Part shown: positions 34,768 through 42,753 of the stretch, one piece after another | Numbering within the stretch: position 1 is the stretch's first letter | How the letters are laid out: each line of letters begins with the position of its first letter | Assembly (NCBI GenBank): GCA_015064695.1 | Contig: SVRS01000014.1 | Location: forward strand, 1 to 46,540 | Direction: 5' to 3' | Length of the DNA stretch: 46,540 nucleotides | DNA from: Oscillospiraceae bacterium | GTDB taxonomy: Bacteria > Bacillota > Clostridia > Oscillospirales > CAG-272 | The notes under the pieces: model-generated | Seen by the model: only the letters and a program-made list of their open reading frames with translations | Told to the model about the DNA's origin: nothing | Databases searched by the model: none | Made by a program: the position numbers and the translations under genes

Positions 34768-34848
34768 AATTTTGTGATTTTACGTCTGTGTTTTGTCGGA
34801 ATTTTGTGATATTACAGGTTTGACAGCGAAGGAATTTTGTGATACAAT
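34768..34848 (+). promoter_or_regulatory. Promoter with three iterated AATTTTGTGAT sites
   Basis: TTGACA (34820-34825) and TACAAT (34843-34848) are separated by 17 bp, a near-consensus promoter. AATTTTGTGAT occurs at 34768, 34800 and 34833, spaced 32 and 33 bp, and the last copy overlaps the spacer. This layout suits a repressor or a cooperative binding protein. Confidence 0.7.
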
Positions 34849-34886
34849 GAGTAAGAACCATAATACACACCCCGCAGGAGGTTCCT

Positions 34887-36266
34887 ATGGAGAATTTACT
34901 GAAAAGAAAAATCGATTCATTCCTGATTGAGTGGAAAAATAATCCCGAGCATATGCCCCTGATCGTCAAGGGCGCGCGGCAGATTGGGAAAACAGAATCC
35001 ATCCGTCATTTCGCAAAACACCACTATGCCCATGTCATCGAGATCAACTTTGTTCTGCAAAAGCAATATAAGGATATTTTCGACGACGGCTTCGAGGTGG
35101 ATACGATTCTGAAGAATATCACCCTCAAAAATCCCGATTTGGAATTCGTCCCCGGGGAAACCCTCATCTTTTTTGACGAGCTGCAGGAGTGCATCAACTG
35201 CGCCACCTCCTTGAAATCCTTCCGTGCCGACGGCCGCTATGACGTCATCTGCTCCGGCTCTATGATGAGAATCGATTACCGCGAGATCGAATCCAACAGC
35301 GTTGGCAACAAGGAAGACTACGAAATGTACTCCATGGATTTCGAGGAATTTCTGTGGGCGAAGGGCTACAAGCCCGAGCAGATCGAGGATCTGTACCGGC
35401 ACATGATCACGCTCACTCCCTTCTCCCACGTCGAATACGACGTCATGCTGGAAAATTTCCGAGAGTACATGGTCCTCGGCGGTATGCCTGCCATCGTGAA
35501 TTCTTTTGTCAAAAACAAGAATTACAGCGGAACCCTCCGGCTCCAGCGGCAGATCCTTTTGGATTATAAAGAGGACATTACCAAGTATGCAGGCGGTCTT
35601 GACCAAAGAAAGATTTTGAGCGTTTACAGAAAGATCCCCGTTTTCCTCAGCAAGGAGAACAAAAAATTTCAAATTTCCAAGGTCGAGCGCGGTGCAAGAA
35701 GCCGCGAGTACGTGGGCACGGTGGATTGGCTGAACAACGCAGGCATCGTAAGCGTTTGCTATTGTATGCAACAGCCCGAGCTTCCCCTCAAGGGGAATTA
35801 TAATCCTGACAATTTCAAGATTTATTATCGGGACACGGGACTTCTTATTGCATCCCTGGACGAGGAAGCGCAGGAGGATCTGCGCTTCAACAAGAACTTC
35901 AACACCTACAAAGGCGCTATATACGAAAACATGGTGGGAGATATGCTGGTCAAGCAGGGTTATTCCCTTTTCTTCTACAAGAACGACAAAGGTACGCTTG
36001 AAATGGATTTCTTCGTGCGGGACGCAGACTCCCTCATTCCCGTGGAGGTCAAGGCGGGTGACAACGCCACTTATTCTCTGAACACGCTGATCAACGACGA
36101 GGCCTACGACGATATCCGATACGGCATCAAGTTTGGAAATAAGAACATCGGATTCAACGGAAAATTCTACACGTTCCCCTATTTCGTCGCATTTCTGCTC
36201 AAGCGTTTTTTGAAAGAGAAGGACCACGGCGAGCAAAACACCTACCACGCGAAGGATTCATACTAA
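34887..36266 (+). CDS. AAA-type ATPase with DUF4143 domain
   Basis: The 459-residue protein has the usual length and layout of this family: Walker A 'VKGARQIGKTESI' (about residues 28-40), Walker B 'TLIFFDELQE' (~92-101), a 'SGSMM' sensor-type motif and a C-terminal DUF4143 domain with a restriction-endonuclease-like segment ('AIYENMVGDMLVKQGYSLFF', 'EMDFFVRDADSLIPVEVKAG'). The E-x(n)-D-x(n)-ExK pattern there fits a PD-(D/E)XK fold. AGGAGG at 34876-34881 fixes the start. It is the only intact gene in the graveyard region. Members are common accessory genes of gut Firmicutes; the cellular role is unclear, with toxin-antitoxin-like or mobile functions proposed for relatives. Confidence 0.9.
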   Translation: MENLLKRKIDSFLIEWKNNPEHMPLIVKGARQIGKTESIRHFAKHHYAHVIEINFVLQKQYKDIFDDGFEVDTILKNITLKNPDLEFVPGETLIFFDELQECINCATSLKSFRADGRYDVICSGSMMRIDYREIESNSVGNKEDYEMYSMDFEEFLWAKGYKPEQIEDLYRHMITLTPFSHVEYDVMLENFREYMVLGGMPAIVNSFVKNKNYSGTLRLQRQILLDYKEDITKYAGGLDQRKILSVYRKIPVFLSKENKKFQISKVERGARSREYVGTVDWLNNAGIVSVCYCMQQPELPLKGNYNPDNFKIYYRDTGLLIASLDEEAQEDLRFNKNFNTYKGAIYENMVGDMLVKQGYSLFFYKNDKGTLEMDFFVRDADSLIPVEVKAGDNATYSLNTLINDEAYDDIRYGIKFGNKNIGFNGKFYTFPYFVAFLLKRFLKEKDHGEQNTYHAKDSY

Positions 36267-36299
36267 TCCTCAAATAAAAACTTGATATATTCCAAATCT

Positions 36300-36338
36300 T
36301 GTAGGGGCGAACTGTGTTCGCCCCTACAGAAGCTTTTT
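36300..36338 (+). terminator. Terminator after the DUF4143 ATPase
   Basis: A perfect 13-bp stem (tgtaggggcgaac/gttcgcccctaca) with a three-base loop is followed closely by a T-run. Confidence 0.85.
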
Positions 36339-36451
36339 TCAATATTCCCATAATTTGGCGCACATACTTCCCCAGTATGAGTATGCCCCTCCGCGCCGTC
36401 ACATATTCATATTCATAACATATTTTTTGTGAGGGAACTCACAGGCGAAAA

Positions 36452-36535
36452 GCCGTTACATAACCCGCAAGGGACTTGATCGTAGATCGATGGTCTGCGA
36501 TTCTGTTTCTGTGCCGTTCATGTAACGGCCTTTTT
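36452..36535 (+). repeat. Dispersed repeat copy 2 inside a long hairpin
   Basis: Outer arms gccgttacat (36452-36461) and atgtaacggc (36520-36529) enclose the ~54-bp segment shared with 3441-3495, and five T follow. It may be a structured RNA or a terminator that bounds the mobile element. Confidence 0.55.
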
Positions 36536-36643
36536 GTTTTTCTTCAAAAATTTTTGAATCCCGGGACAAATCCGCCGTTTTCGATTCGGTATATAAGTGA
36601 ACGAAGCCTACATAACCGCCATCAGGCAGAAAGGAGATTCGAC

Positions 36644-36736
36644 TATGACTGGGTCAATGAGGCAAATGGCGTTATGGCGTTACGCCGTAACATGCGTTTT
36701 CAATCCGTGGGAGTTTGCGCCAGCAAACTCGGGGTG
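36644..36736 (+). CDS. Possible 30-residue leader peptide upstream of the Mob gene
   Basis: An ATG at 36644 with AAAGGAG about 7 bases upstream opens a frame 'MTGSMRQMALWRYAVTCVFN' plus ten more residues before TGA. The ribosome site is better than chance. The DNA also contains TGGCGTTA twice followed by an inverted CGCCGTAA, so the sequence may act as DNA rather than protein. No family was recognised. Confidence 0.3.
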
Positions 36737-36866
36737 AGGGCAAGCAAGCCCCGCAATCATATTTCTTCACGCCCTCGCCGTGTTTCGGATGTTACGCCAT
36801 TTTCACCATACCCCTGTCAGTTTTTGAAATCGTGCTTCCCCGTCGGGTTCGGGGGCTTTGGTAGTA

Positions 36867-36909
36867 TGCTTGCCCGCCTCCGTGGCAAGCCACTCCGGCA
36901 GGGCAAGCA
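36867..36909. other. Nested inverted repeats, candidate oriT-like site
   Basis: Outer arms tgcttgccc and gggcaagca pair perfectly. Inside lies GTGGC-aa-GCCAC. A further hairpin ggggg-tttag-ccccc lies ~60 bp downstream. The block directly precedes a MobC-like gene. The gene-free stretch 36740-37020 otherwise shows nothing recognisable. Confidence 0.45.
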
Positions 36910-37026
36910 GAGGGTTTGGGATCCCACCGCCCAAGGCGGCATCCCCCCTTCACCCCTACTTGTCGGGGGTTTAGCCCCCAAGCCCCCACTTTTTTACAGT
37001 ACAAATTATATGAAATGAGGTAAATC

Positions 37027-37287
37027 ATTATCGAAAAAGAACTTGAAAATCAGAACGAATCAACCGTGTCCCGAGGTCGGACGAGAGACAAAAAGATGTC
37101 CTTTTGGGTAAGCGAGACCGAGCAAAAGAAGATCAAAAAGCTGGTCACCAAAACGGGACTTTCGCAACGCGAATATCTTTTGAGTGCCGCGCTTGGGCGA
37201 ACAATCGCATCATTCCCATTATTGGGTATATTTTGGTATGAAAGGAAGACACTATATTTGGAAATTTTGAAAGAAAGAGGTAATTGA
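37027..37287 (+). CDS. MobC-like ribbon-helix-helix protein, probably starting at ATT
   Basis: The recognisable core 'RTRDKKMSFWVSETEQKKIK' followed by 'KLVTKTGLSQREYLLSAALG' matches the ribbon-helix-helix N-terminus of plasmid/ICE mobilisation proteins that help a relaxase bind oriT. The first standard start is GTG at 37066, which has no good ribosome site. GAGG at 37017-37020 is six bases from an in-frame ATT at 37027, preceded by a TAA, so translation may start at ATT or a former ATG may have been mutated. After residue ~60 the sequence (FPLLGIFWYERKTLYLEIL) departs from typical MobC. It runs directly into the next gene (stop TGA, ATG one base on). No relaxase gene is present here. Confidence 0.65.
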   Translation: MIEKELENQNESTVSRGRTRDKKMSFWVSETEQKKIKKLVTKTGLSQREYLLSAALGRTIASFPLLGIFWYERKTLYLEILKERGN

Positions 37288-37467
37288 ATGGGGAAAATTG
37301 CAACCGAAGAAGAACGAGAAAAACTCATAGCGGAGGATCTCTGGCTGAATTATTTCAACCGACATCTTTATATGAACGGTACGATTACCGAAAAGGAATA
37401 TAAAAGGATGACCGAAAAGATTGCAACAAGAAAAGCAATTCGATCCCGCGAACGAGATGCCCGGTGA
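37288..37467 (+). CDS. 59-residue protein typical of serine-recombinase modules
   Basis: The ATG at 37288 lies immediately after the MobC-like stop, with AGAGG upstream. The protein reads 'LIAEDLWLNYFNRHLYMNG' then 'TITEKEYKRMTEKIATRKA'. Short proteins of this kind ('LNYxNxYLxxxGxITExEYxRM') lie in front of large serine recombinases on clostridial transposons and ICEs, from memory. The function is unknown; a recombination accessory or regulator is likely. Confidence 0.7.
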   Translation: MGKIATEEEREKLIAEDLWLNYFNRHLYMNGTITEKEYKRMTEKIATRKAIRSRERDAR

Positions 37468-37625
37468 GCACGCTCGCCTCGGAAGATACCGAAAGGGTCT
37501 TCCGATACATAGTGCCACTAAAAACCGTTTACTATTTTCGTTTTCCCTATTGCAATATTGATTCAAATATGATATAATGAAACAAATAGATAATGATAAA
37601 ACGAATTTTTTGAAAGGATCAGCGT

Positions 37626-39326
37626 ATGGACATACTCACCATCCGTTCCCAACTGAAAACCAAATCCATCTACGATATTCCCCTGCGGGTCACGTTCTAC
37701 GCCCGTGTTTCCTCCGAAACCGACGAGCAGCTCAACTCGCTGGACAACCAGATTACCTACTACGAGGATTTCATCAAGAAGAACCGCGCGTGGACCTTCG
37801 TCCCCGGCTATGTGGACGAGGGGCTTTCGGGCATCTCCACCAAGAAGCGCAAGCACTTCAACGAAATGATCGACGATGCCAAAAACGGCACCTTCGACCT
37901 CATCATCACCAAGGAGATCTCCCGATTCGCCCGTAATACCTTGGATTCTCTGCAATATACGCGGGAACTTTTGAGCCTCGGTGTGGGTGTATTCTTCCAG
38001 AACGACAACATCAACACCCTGGATGAGGACGCCGAGCTTCGACTCACCATCATGTCCTCCATCGCCCAGGACGAGCTTCGCAAGCTGTCCTCACGTGTGA
38101 AATTCGGGCATCAGCAGGCCATCAAATCCAACGTGGTGCTGGGCAACAGCCGCATCTTCGGCTACAAGAAGGAGGATAAGCGGTTGGTCATCGACGAGAC
38201 ACAAGCCCCTATGGTGCGTGACCTGTTCCGCCTGTACGCTACAGGTGAGTACAGCATGAAGCAGTTGGAAACCCTGTTCTACGAGCAGGGCTACCGCAAC
38301 TACAACGGCAACAAGATCGCCCACAACACCATGTCGGGCATCATATCCAACCCCAAATACAAGGGCTACTACGTGGGCAACAAGGTGCGGGTGGTGGATA
38401 TGTTCACCAAGAAGCAAAAGTTCCTGCCCCCTGAAGAATGGGTCATGTTCAAGGACGAGACGGGGGAGATCGTCCCCGCCATCGTCTCCGAGGAGGTATG
38501 GGACAAGGCCAACGAGGTGCTGGTACGCCGTAGCGAGGACGTGAAGGCTCGCCAGGGTGTCTGCAACCACGCCAACCTGTTGACGGGCAAGCTCTACTGC
38601 GCCCACTGCGGCGCGGCCTACTACCGTCGGGAATCCAAGAGCAAGGACGGCATGGTGAACTCCAAGTGGGTCTGCTCGGGTAAGATCAACAACGGTGCCG
38701 ATGCCTGTCCATCCTTCCCCATTTACGAGGACGAGATCAAACCCATCCTGTTTGAGGTATTCAGCGAAACCCGCGTGGACGTGGAGGCTCTGCTGGAGAG
38801 CTACGTGGAGATGTTCAAATCCATGGAGACCGATACCGAAACCGCCAAGCAGATTGAGGAACAAAAGCGCATCATCGAGCTGGCGGATCAGAAAAAGAAC
38901 AAGCTCTTGGAGCTGGTCACCACGGGAGTCATCACCACCGCCAACTTCAAGTCCATGACCGCCACCTGCGACAAGGAGGCGGAGGAGGCTCGTCGCGAGC
39001 TGGCGGAGCTGGAGGAACAGTTGTTCACCAAAGAGGAGTACCGCAAGCACATGGCCGAGGTACGGTCACGTTTGGAAGCGGCGGTCAAGGATGCGTCGTC
39101 GGGAATGATCACGGCGGAATTCGTGGCTCAATACATCGACAGGATCCTGGTCACCAATCCCGAACCCAACGTAGCCAACCTGGAAATCAAGATTTTCACA
39201 GGCCGCACAACCCAAAAATGGCTGGACAAGCTTAAGACCCGTCACGCAGGTCGTACGGGGAACATCATGAAGAAGATGATCCAGTCCTACGAAAACGGTC
39301 TGGCCGGCAAGAATCAGAACCAGTAA
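37626..39326 (+). CDS. Large serine recombinase
   Basis: The 566-residue enzyme has the resolvase catalytic domain at residues ~20-165 with the nucleophile serine in 'YARVSSE' and 'EISRFARNTLDSLQYTRELL'. A recombinase domain follows at ~180-290 ('RIFGYKKEDKRLVIDETQAP'), then a zinc-ribbon domain ('LTGKLYCAHCGAAYYRRES' and 'WVCSGKINNGADACPSF', ~320-370) and a coiled-coil C-terminus ('EEARRELAELEEQLFTKEEY'). This is the complete TnpX/phage-integrase layout, so it is probably active in excision and integration. AAAGGA lies upstream of the ATG and a promoter-like AT-rich gap of ~150 bp precedes it. It belongs with the MobC-like and 59-residue genes. Confidence 0.93.
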   Translation: MDILTIRSQLKTKSIYDIPLRVTFYARVSSETDEQLNSLDNQITYYEDFIKKNRAWTFVPGYVDEGLSGISTKKRKHFNEMIDDAKNGTFDLIITKEISRFARNTLDSLQYTRELLSLGVGVFFQNDNINTLDEDAELRLTIMSSIAQDELRKLSSRVKFGHQQAIKSNVVLGNSRIFGYKKEDKRLVIDETQAPMVRDLFRLYATGEYSMKQLETLFYEQGYRNYNGNKIAHNTMSGIISNPKYKGYYVGNKVRVVDMFTKKQKFLPPEEWVMFKDETGEIVPAIVSEEVWDKANEVLVRRSEDVKARQGVCNHANLLTGKLYCAHCGAAYYRRESKSKDGMVNSKWVCSGKINNGADACPSFPIYEDEIKPILFEVFSETRVDVEALLESYVEMFKSMETDTETAKQIEEQKRIIELADQKKNKLLELVTTGVITTANFKSMTATCDKEAEEARRELAELEEQLFTKEEYRKHMAEVRSRLEAAVKDASSGMITAEFVAQYIDRILVTNPEPNVANLEIKIFTGRTTQKWLDKLKTRHAGRTGNIMKKMIQSYENGLAGKNQNQ

Positions 39327-39347
39327 GACGGTTTTGATTCACCGATC

Positions 39348-39379
39348 GGGTTCTCGCCACGGCGAGAACCCTCTTTTTC
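39348..39379 (+). terminator. Terminator after the serine recombinase
   Basis: Arms gggttctcgcc (39348-39358) and ggcgagaaccc (39361-39371) are perfectly complementary and followed by TCTTTTTC. Confidence 0.88.
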
Positions 39380-39412
39380 GCGAAAAAAGATTGGTTATTT
39401 TGTTCATTCCTC

Positions 39413-39441
39413 TTTACACAGGCGAAAGATTGTGGTATAAT
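39413..39441 (+). promoter_or_regulatory. Promoter of the YerC-like gene
   Basis: TTTACA (39413-39418) and TATAAT (39436-39441) are spaced by exactly 17 bp, about 50 bp before the start codon. Confidence 0.75.
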
Positions 39442-39489
39442 AATTCCAAACCAGGCAGAAACCTTCCCTGCCTCGAAAGGAGTACCACC

Positions 39490-39813
39490 ATGGCAAGCAA
39501 GATTAAGGACGAAAAGCTGGATTTTCTGTTTCAAGCCATCCTGACCCTTGAAACCGTTGAGGATTGTTACAGCTTCTTTGAGGATCTCTGCACTGTATCA
39601 GAGCTGCAGGAAATGTCCCGCCGCATGTTGGCCGCCCGTATGCTGCGCGACAATGCAGTGTACGCCGAAATCGCCGCCCAGACCGGCCTCAGCACCGCCA
39701 CCATCAGCCGTGTCAACCGTTGTCTCAAGTACGGCAGTGACGGCTACAACAAGGTTCTGGATCAACTGGAATCCAACCGACACCCCGGACTAACCGACCG
39801 CCGCCGCTTCTGA
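39490..39813 (+). CDS. YerC/YecD family TrpR-related regulator
   Basis: The 107-residue protein starts at ATG 39490 behind AAAGGAG. It has the helical layout of the YerC/TrpR-like family: 'LEDLC'-type helices ('YSFFEDLCTVSELQEMSRRM') and an HTH 'YAEIAAQTGLSTATISRVNR' followed by 'CLKYGSDGYNKVL'. Family members bind DNA; their targets in Firmicutes are poorly known. Its length is normal. The methyltransferase gene follows 41 bp downstream and may be co-transcribed. Confidence 0.92.
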   Translation: MASKIKDEKLDFLFQAILTLETVEDCYSFFEDLCTVSELQEMSRRMLAARMLRDNAVYAEIAAQTGLSTATISRVNRCLKYGSDGYNKVLDQLESNRHPGLTDRRRF

Positions 39814-39854
39814 TCCCCTTTGCGGCAGATTATTACATAAAAACGAGGAGCCCT

Positions 39855-40748
39855 ATGTACGACGGATACCGTGCCATCGCCACCGCTTATGACCGCTTCA
39901 ACGCCGACGTGGACTACGAGGGGTGGAGTGATTTTATCGAGGCTTGCTTCGATCGATACCTCCCCGCCCGCCCGCAGATCGTGCTGGACCTGGCCTGCGG
40001 CACGGGGCGCATGACCTTCCCGCTGGCCGACCGCGGGTACGATATGATCGGCATTGACGGCAGCGCCGATATGCTGGCCGAGGCCTATGAAAAGAACGCC
40101 GAGCGGACCGATCGCCTTTTTGATGAGGCCTGCGCCCGTTTGGGCATTGACCCGGACGGGTTGGACACCGACGCCGCCATGGAGGAGCTTGCCAAACACC
40201 CCGCCCCCCTTTTCCTGCAACAGGATATGCGGGATTTCGAGCTGTACGGCACCGTGGACGCCACTGTCTGCTGTCTTGACAGTCTCAATTATCTCTGCGG
40301 AGACGGGGATCTTTTGACGTGTCTGAAGTGCATCCACCTCTACCTGGCCCCGGGCGGGCTTTTGGCCTTTGATATCAACAGCCCCTACAAGTTTGCCCAC
40401 ACCTACGGAAACAATGCGTACATTCTGGAGGATGAGGCCGAGGATGGCCGCGGAATTTTCTGCGGCTGGCAGAACGAGTACGACCCCGAGACGCGACTGT
40501 GCAAGTTCTACCTGTCCCTCTTTGCCGAGGATGAGAACGGCCTCTACACCCGCTCCGACGAGGAGCAGACCGAGCGGTGCTACGACGAGACCGAGCTTCG
40601 CGCCGCCCTGGATGAGGCGGGATTTGACCTCTGCGGAATGTTCGCGGACTTTGATTTCTCGCCCGTAACCAAGACCACCGAGCGGTGGTACGTCGTCGCG
40701 CGGACACGAAAGCGAGGGGAGTGGTATTTGTGTGAGGAGCGGGCATAA
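39855..40748 (+). CDS. Class I SAM-dependent methyltransferase
   Basis: The 297-residue protein has the SAM-binding motif I 'VLDLACGTGRMT' (about residues 43-54), an acidic strand-2 end 'MIGIDGSADML', motif 'DMRDFEL', 'CLDSLNYL' and 'LAPGGLLAFDINSPYKF'. This is the common clostridial Methyltransf_25-type protein often found beside yerC. The substrate is unknown. GAGG precedes the ATG. The terminator overlaps its stop codon. Confidence 0.9.
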   Translation: MYDGYRAIATAYDRFNADVDYEGWSDFIEACFDRYLPARPQIVLDLACGTGRMTFPLADRGYDMIGIDGSADMLAEAYEKNAERTDRLFDEACARLGIDPDGLDTDAAMEELAKHPAPLFLQQDMRDFELYGTVDATVCCLDSLNYLCGDGDLLTCLKCIHLYLAPGGLLAFDINSPYKFAHTYGNNAYILEDEAEDGRGIFCGWQNEYDPETRLCKFYLSLFAEDENGLYTRSDEEQTERCYDETELRAALDEAGFDLCGMFADFDFSPVTKTTERWYVVARTRKRGEWYLCEERA

Positions 40749-40763
40749 GCTCCCGCGTTTTTT
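40739..40763 (+). terminator. Terminator overlapping the methyltransferase stop codon
   Basis: GCGGG (40739-40743) pairs with CCCGC (40752-40756), followed by GTTTTTTG. The TAA stop is in the loop. Confidence 0.7.
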
Positions 40764-40795
40764 GAGATTTTTATAAGTTTTTTTCTCCAACCCTA

Positions 40796-40826
40796 TTGAC
40801 CTTATAGTTGACTATAATGTTATAAT
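40796..40826 (+). promoter_or_regulatory. Promoter of the three-gene membrane-protein operon
   Basis: TTGACC (40796-40801) and TATAAT (40821-40826) are spaced 19 bp, slightly long. A second TATAAT at 40813 overlaps. GGAGG lies just before the ATG at 40855. Confidence 0.6.
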
Positions 40827-40854
40827 GGGGTAAAAATCAATTGGAGGAAACCTT

Positions 40855-41478
40855 ATGAAACACCGTATCACCCTACGCGACCGTTTTGGCTACGCCGTTT
40901 GGATGATCATCGCCAACTTGGCCGGAGCCGCCGCCATGCTCCTGCTTGTGTACTTTGTGTCGAAATCCAACGACGCCGATCTGGTCCGACAGTATTACGT
41001 CCCGTTCAGCATCCTGTTCGCCCTGGTTGCCATGGCTACGACGGCGCTGATTACGGGAATCTACTTTCACCGCAATGTGCCCGACCTCCTCTCTCCCGAA
41101 GGGGATGCGGGATGCAAGGACATTCTGAACAGCTTTTGCCGCCTGGTGCTTCCGGGGGAGCTTCTTCGTCTGATCCTGTGCAGTCTTCCCACCACTCCCG
41201 GCATGATGTTCGGCTACCGCTTTTTGGACGGTTTCTTTGCCCTTGCCCCGAATTATCTGTGGGATATGTTTTACGTCATCCCCCACAACCGTATGGACAG
41301 CATGCGGGACTCGGGGTATTCGGCCACCGACAACCTGGTCTTCCTGGCCTTTTACCTGGTCTGTCTCGCCGTGATCCTGGCCGTGTACTTCTTCACCTTC
41401 AGAGCCGTATGGAAATCGGCGGAGGCTGTCCGCAAAAACGAGGTAAAGCTCCGCATGGACCCCGACCAGATGAAGTGA
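40855..41478 (+). CDS. Multi-pass membrane protein, unknown function
   Basis: The 207-residue protein has four or five membrane helices: 'AVWMIIANLAGAAAMLLLVY' near residue 14, 'FSILFALVAMATTALITGIY' near 44, one near 95-110, and 'LVFLAFYLVCLAVILAVYFF' near 162, with a charged C-terminal tail. No family motif was seen. It starts an operon with two more membrane-protein genes (9-bp and 11-bp gaps) and resembles the second one in layout, which suggests related subunits. Confidence 0.8.
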   Translation: MKHRITLRDRFGYAVWMIIANLAGAAAMLLLVYFVSKSNDADLVRQYYVPFSILFALVAMATTALITGIYFHRNVPDLLSPEGDAGCKDILNSFCRLVLPGELLRLILCSLPTTPGMMFGYRFLDGFFALAPNYLWDMFYVIPHNRMDSMRDSGYSATDNLVFLAFYLVCLAVILAVYFFTFRAVWKSAEAVRKNEVKLRMDPDQMK

Positions 41479-41487
41479 GGCGGACTC

Positions 41488-42120
41488 ATGAACGAAAAGC
41501 AATATGTACTCGAACGGGATTTTTACTACAAGCGAGAGATCACCTACGCGGATCGCTTCAAATTTCTCGGAGTGACTCTTTTGGCTCATTTCCTGGCTTA
41601 CTACTACATGATGTGCTTCACTTCCCTGACCCAAATTTGGGGCGGGAGTGCATTCTACGTCGTTTTTCAGGCCATCGGTTTGCTCCCCATCGCTTGGTTG
41701 ATCCCCTTCTTCCTTACCCGACAATACCTGCGGGCGCGGATTCCCAAGCTGTTTTCCCTGGCCGACGAAGAGAGCGGATGGCGCCAAAAGGCCGTTCGCT
41801 GGATCTCTTTGTGTGAGCTCTTGCGGTTTCTTACGGGGCTGATCCCCCTCAGCACCACGCGGTTTGGGGTCATGACCTCTCCCGTAACCTACCTGCTATA
41901 CACCCTGTTCTACATCGAGCCGCTGGGCAAGTTCGACGCCGTCCTGCGGGATGGCAAGGCGGGCCCCCTTGATCTCACGGTTTTCTTTCTCATATACGGC
42001 GCGTACTTTTTCCTATACGACTATTTCCTGGTCAGGAGAATCCAAAAGGAAGCCGCACGGCATCGACAATATTTGCGAGGATGCCTACGTGAAAAAGAAA
42101 AATATTACGATTACGGATAA
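41488..42120 (+). CDS. Multi-pass membrane protein, unknown function
   Basis: The 210-residue protein begins with a charged cytoplasmic segment ('ERDFYYKREITYADRFKF') and has about four membrane helices, including 'VTLLAHFLAYYYMMCFTSL', 'VVFQAIGLLPIAWLIPFFLT' and 'LTVFFLIYGAYFFLYDYFL'. The tail is basic (RRIQKEAARHRQYLRGCLRE). It lies 9 bp after the previous gene. The organisation matches the preceding gene (helices around a DLL/LCELLRF-type middle), so the two may be distant paralogues. No known function. Confidence 0.8.
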   Translation: MNEKQYVLERDFYYKREITYADRFKFLGVTLLAHFLAYYYMMCFTSLTQIWGGSAFYVVFQAIGLLPIAWLIPFFLTRQYLRARIPKLFSLADEESGWRQKAVRWISLCELLRFLTGLIPLSTTRFGVMTSPVTYLLYTLFYIEPLGKFDAVLRDGKAGPLDLTVFFLIYGAYFFLYDYFLVRRIQKEAARHRQYLRGCLREKEKYYDYG

Positions 42121-42131
42121 AGGAGGACGCC

Positions 42132-42716
42132 ATGAACACCCATCTTACCCCCACCGCCGAGGCAAAGCTAATCGCCCTCGGCAACAAACGCTACTGCCGT
42201 ACCCTCGCGCTGACAGTCGCGTGGCTGATTTTCGTGACGGCCGCCTTTGTCGTCTCGGTGACGCTGGGGAAACGCTCCTTGGCCGAGCCGCAAAGTTACC
42301 TGGTTCTTATTTTGTGGGTCCTTCCCTTCTTTCCCTTCGGTGCCCACAAGGTTCTGTTTTCCAAGACCTTTTACGCTACGGTGTCCTACGGGGTCAACGC
42401 CAACCAGTTTGAATCCCTCAAATGGGCGGGGCATGCCAATCACCGTCCCGAACGGGTGGCGGTGCTGGAGATCACCTTCAAGCGGGACGACGGCAAGGAG
42501 ATCACCATTACCTACAAGAAAAGCACCTACCCCGGCAAGGGATTTCACTACGGCGAGGGCGACCGCGTCCTCTTTGTCCGCGGGTTGAAATATCCCTATA
42601 AGCTCCCCGCCGCAGAGAATGAAAAGCTCACCTGCCCCGTGTGCGGGACTACCGTGGAATCCGAACAGCCCGTTTGCAAGGGATGCCGTTTGAATCTGTC
42701 GGAATTCACAGAATAA
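42132..42716 (+). CDS. Two-helix membrane protein with C-terminal zinc ribbon
   Basis: The 194-residue protein has two membrane helices (about residues 21-42 and 53-68), a beta-rich domain ('VAVLEITFKRDDGKEITITY') and a C-terminal zinc ribbon CPVCGT...CKGC (~168-185). It is the last of the three membrane-protein genes, behind AAAGGAGG. No family name can be given. The combination suggests a membrane-associated sensor or assembly factor. Confidence 0.82.
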   Translation: MNTHLTPTAEAKLIALGNKRYCRTLALTVAWLIFVTAAFVVSVTLGKRSLAEPQSYLVLILWVLPFFPFGAHKVLFSKTFYATVSYGVNANQFESLKWAGHANHRPERVAVLEITFKRDDGKEITITYKKSTYPGKGFHYGEGDRVLFVRGLKYPYKLPAAENEKLTCPVCGTTVESEQPVCKGCRLNLSEFTE

Positions 42717-42753
42717 AAAACACCAACCAATACAAACAGAAAGCGAAACAATC

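Noticed and set aside
34917..36248. A 443-codon frame antisense to the DUF4143 ATPase
   Set aside because: The forward gene has Walker motifs, a promoter and AGGAGG; the reverse frame has none.
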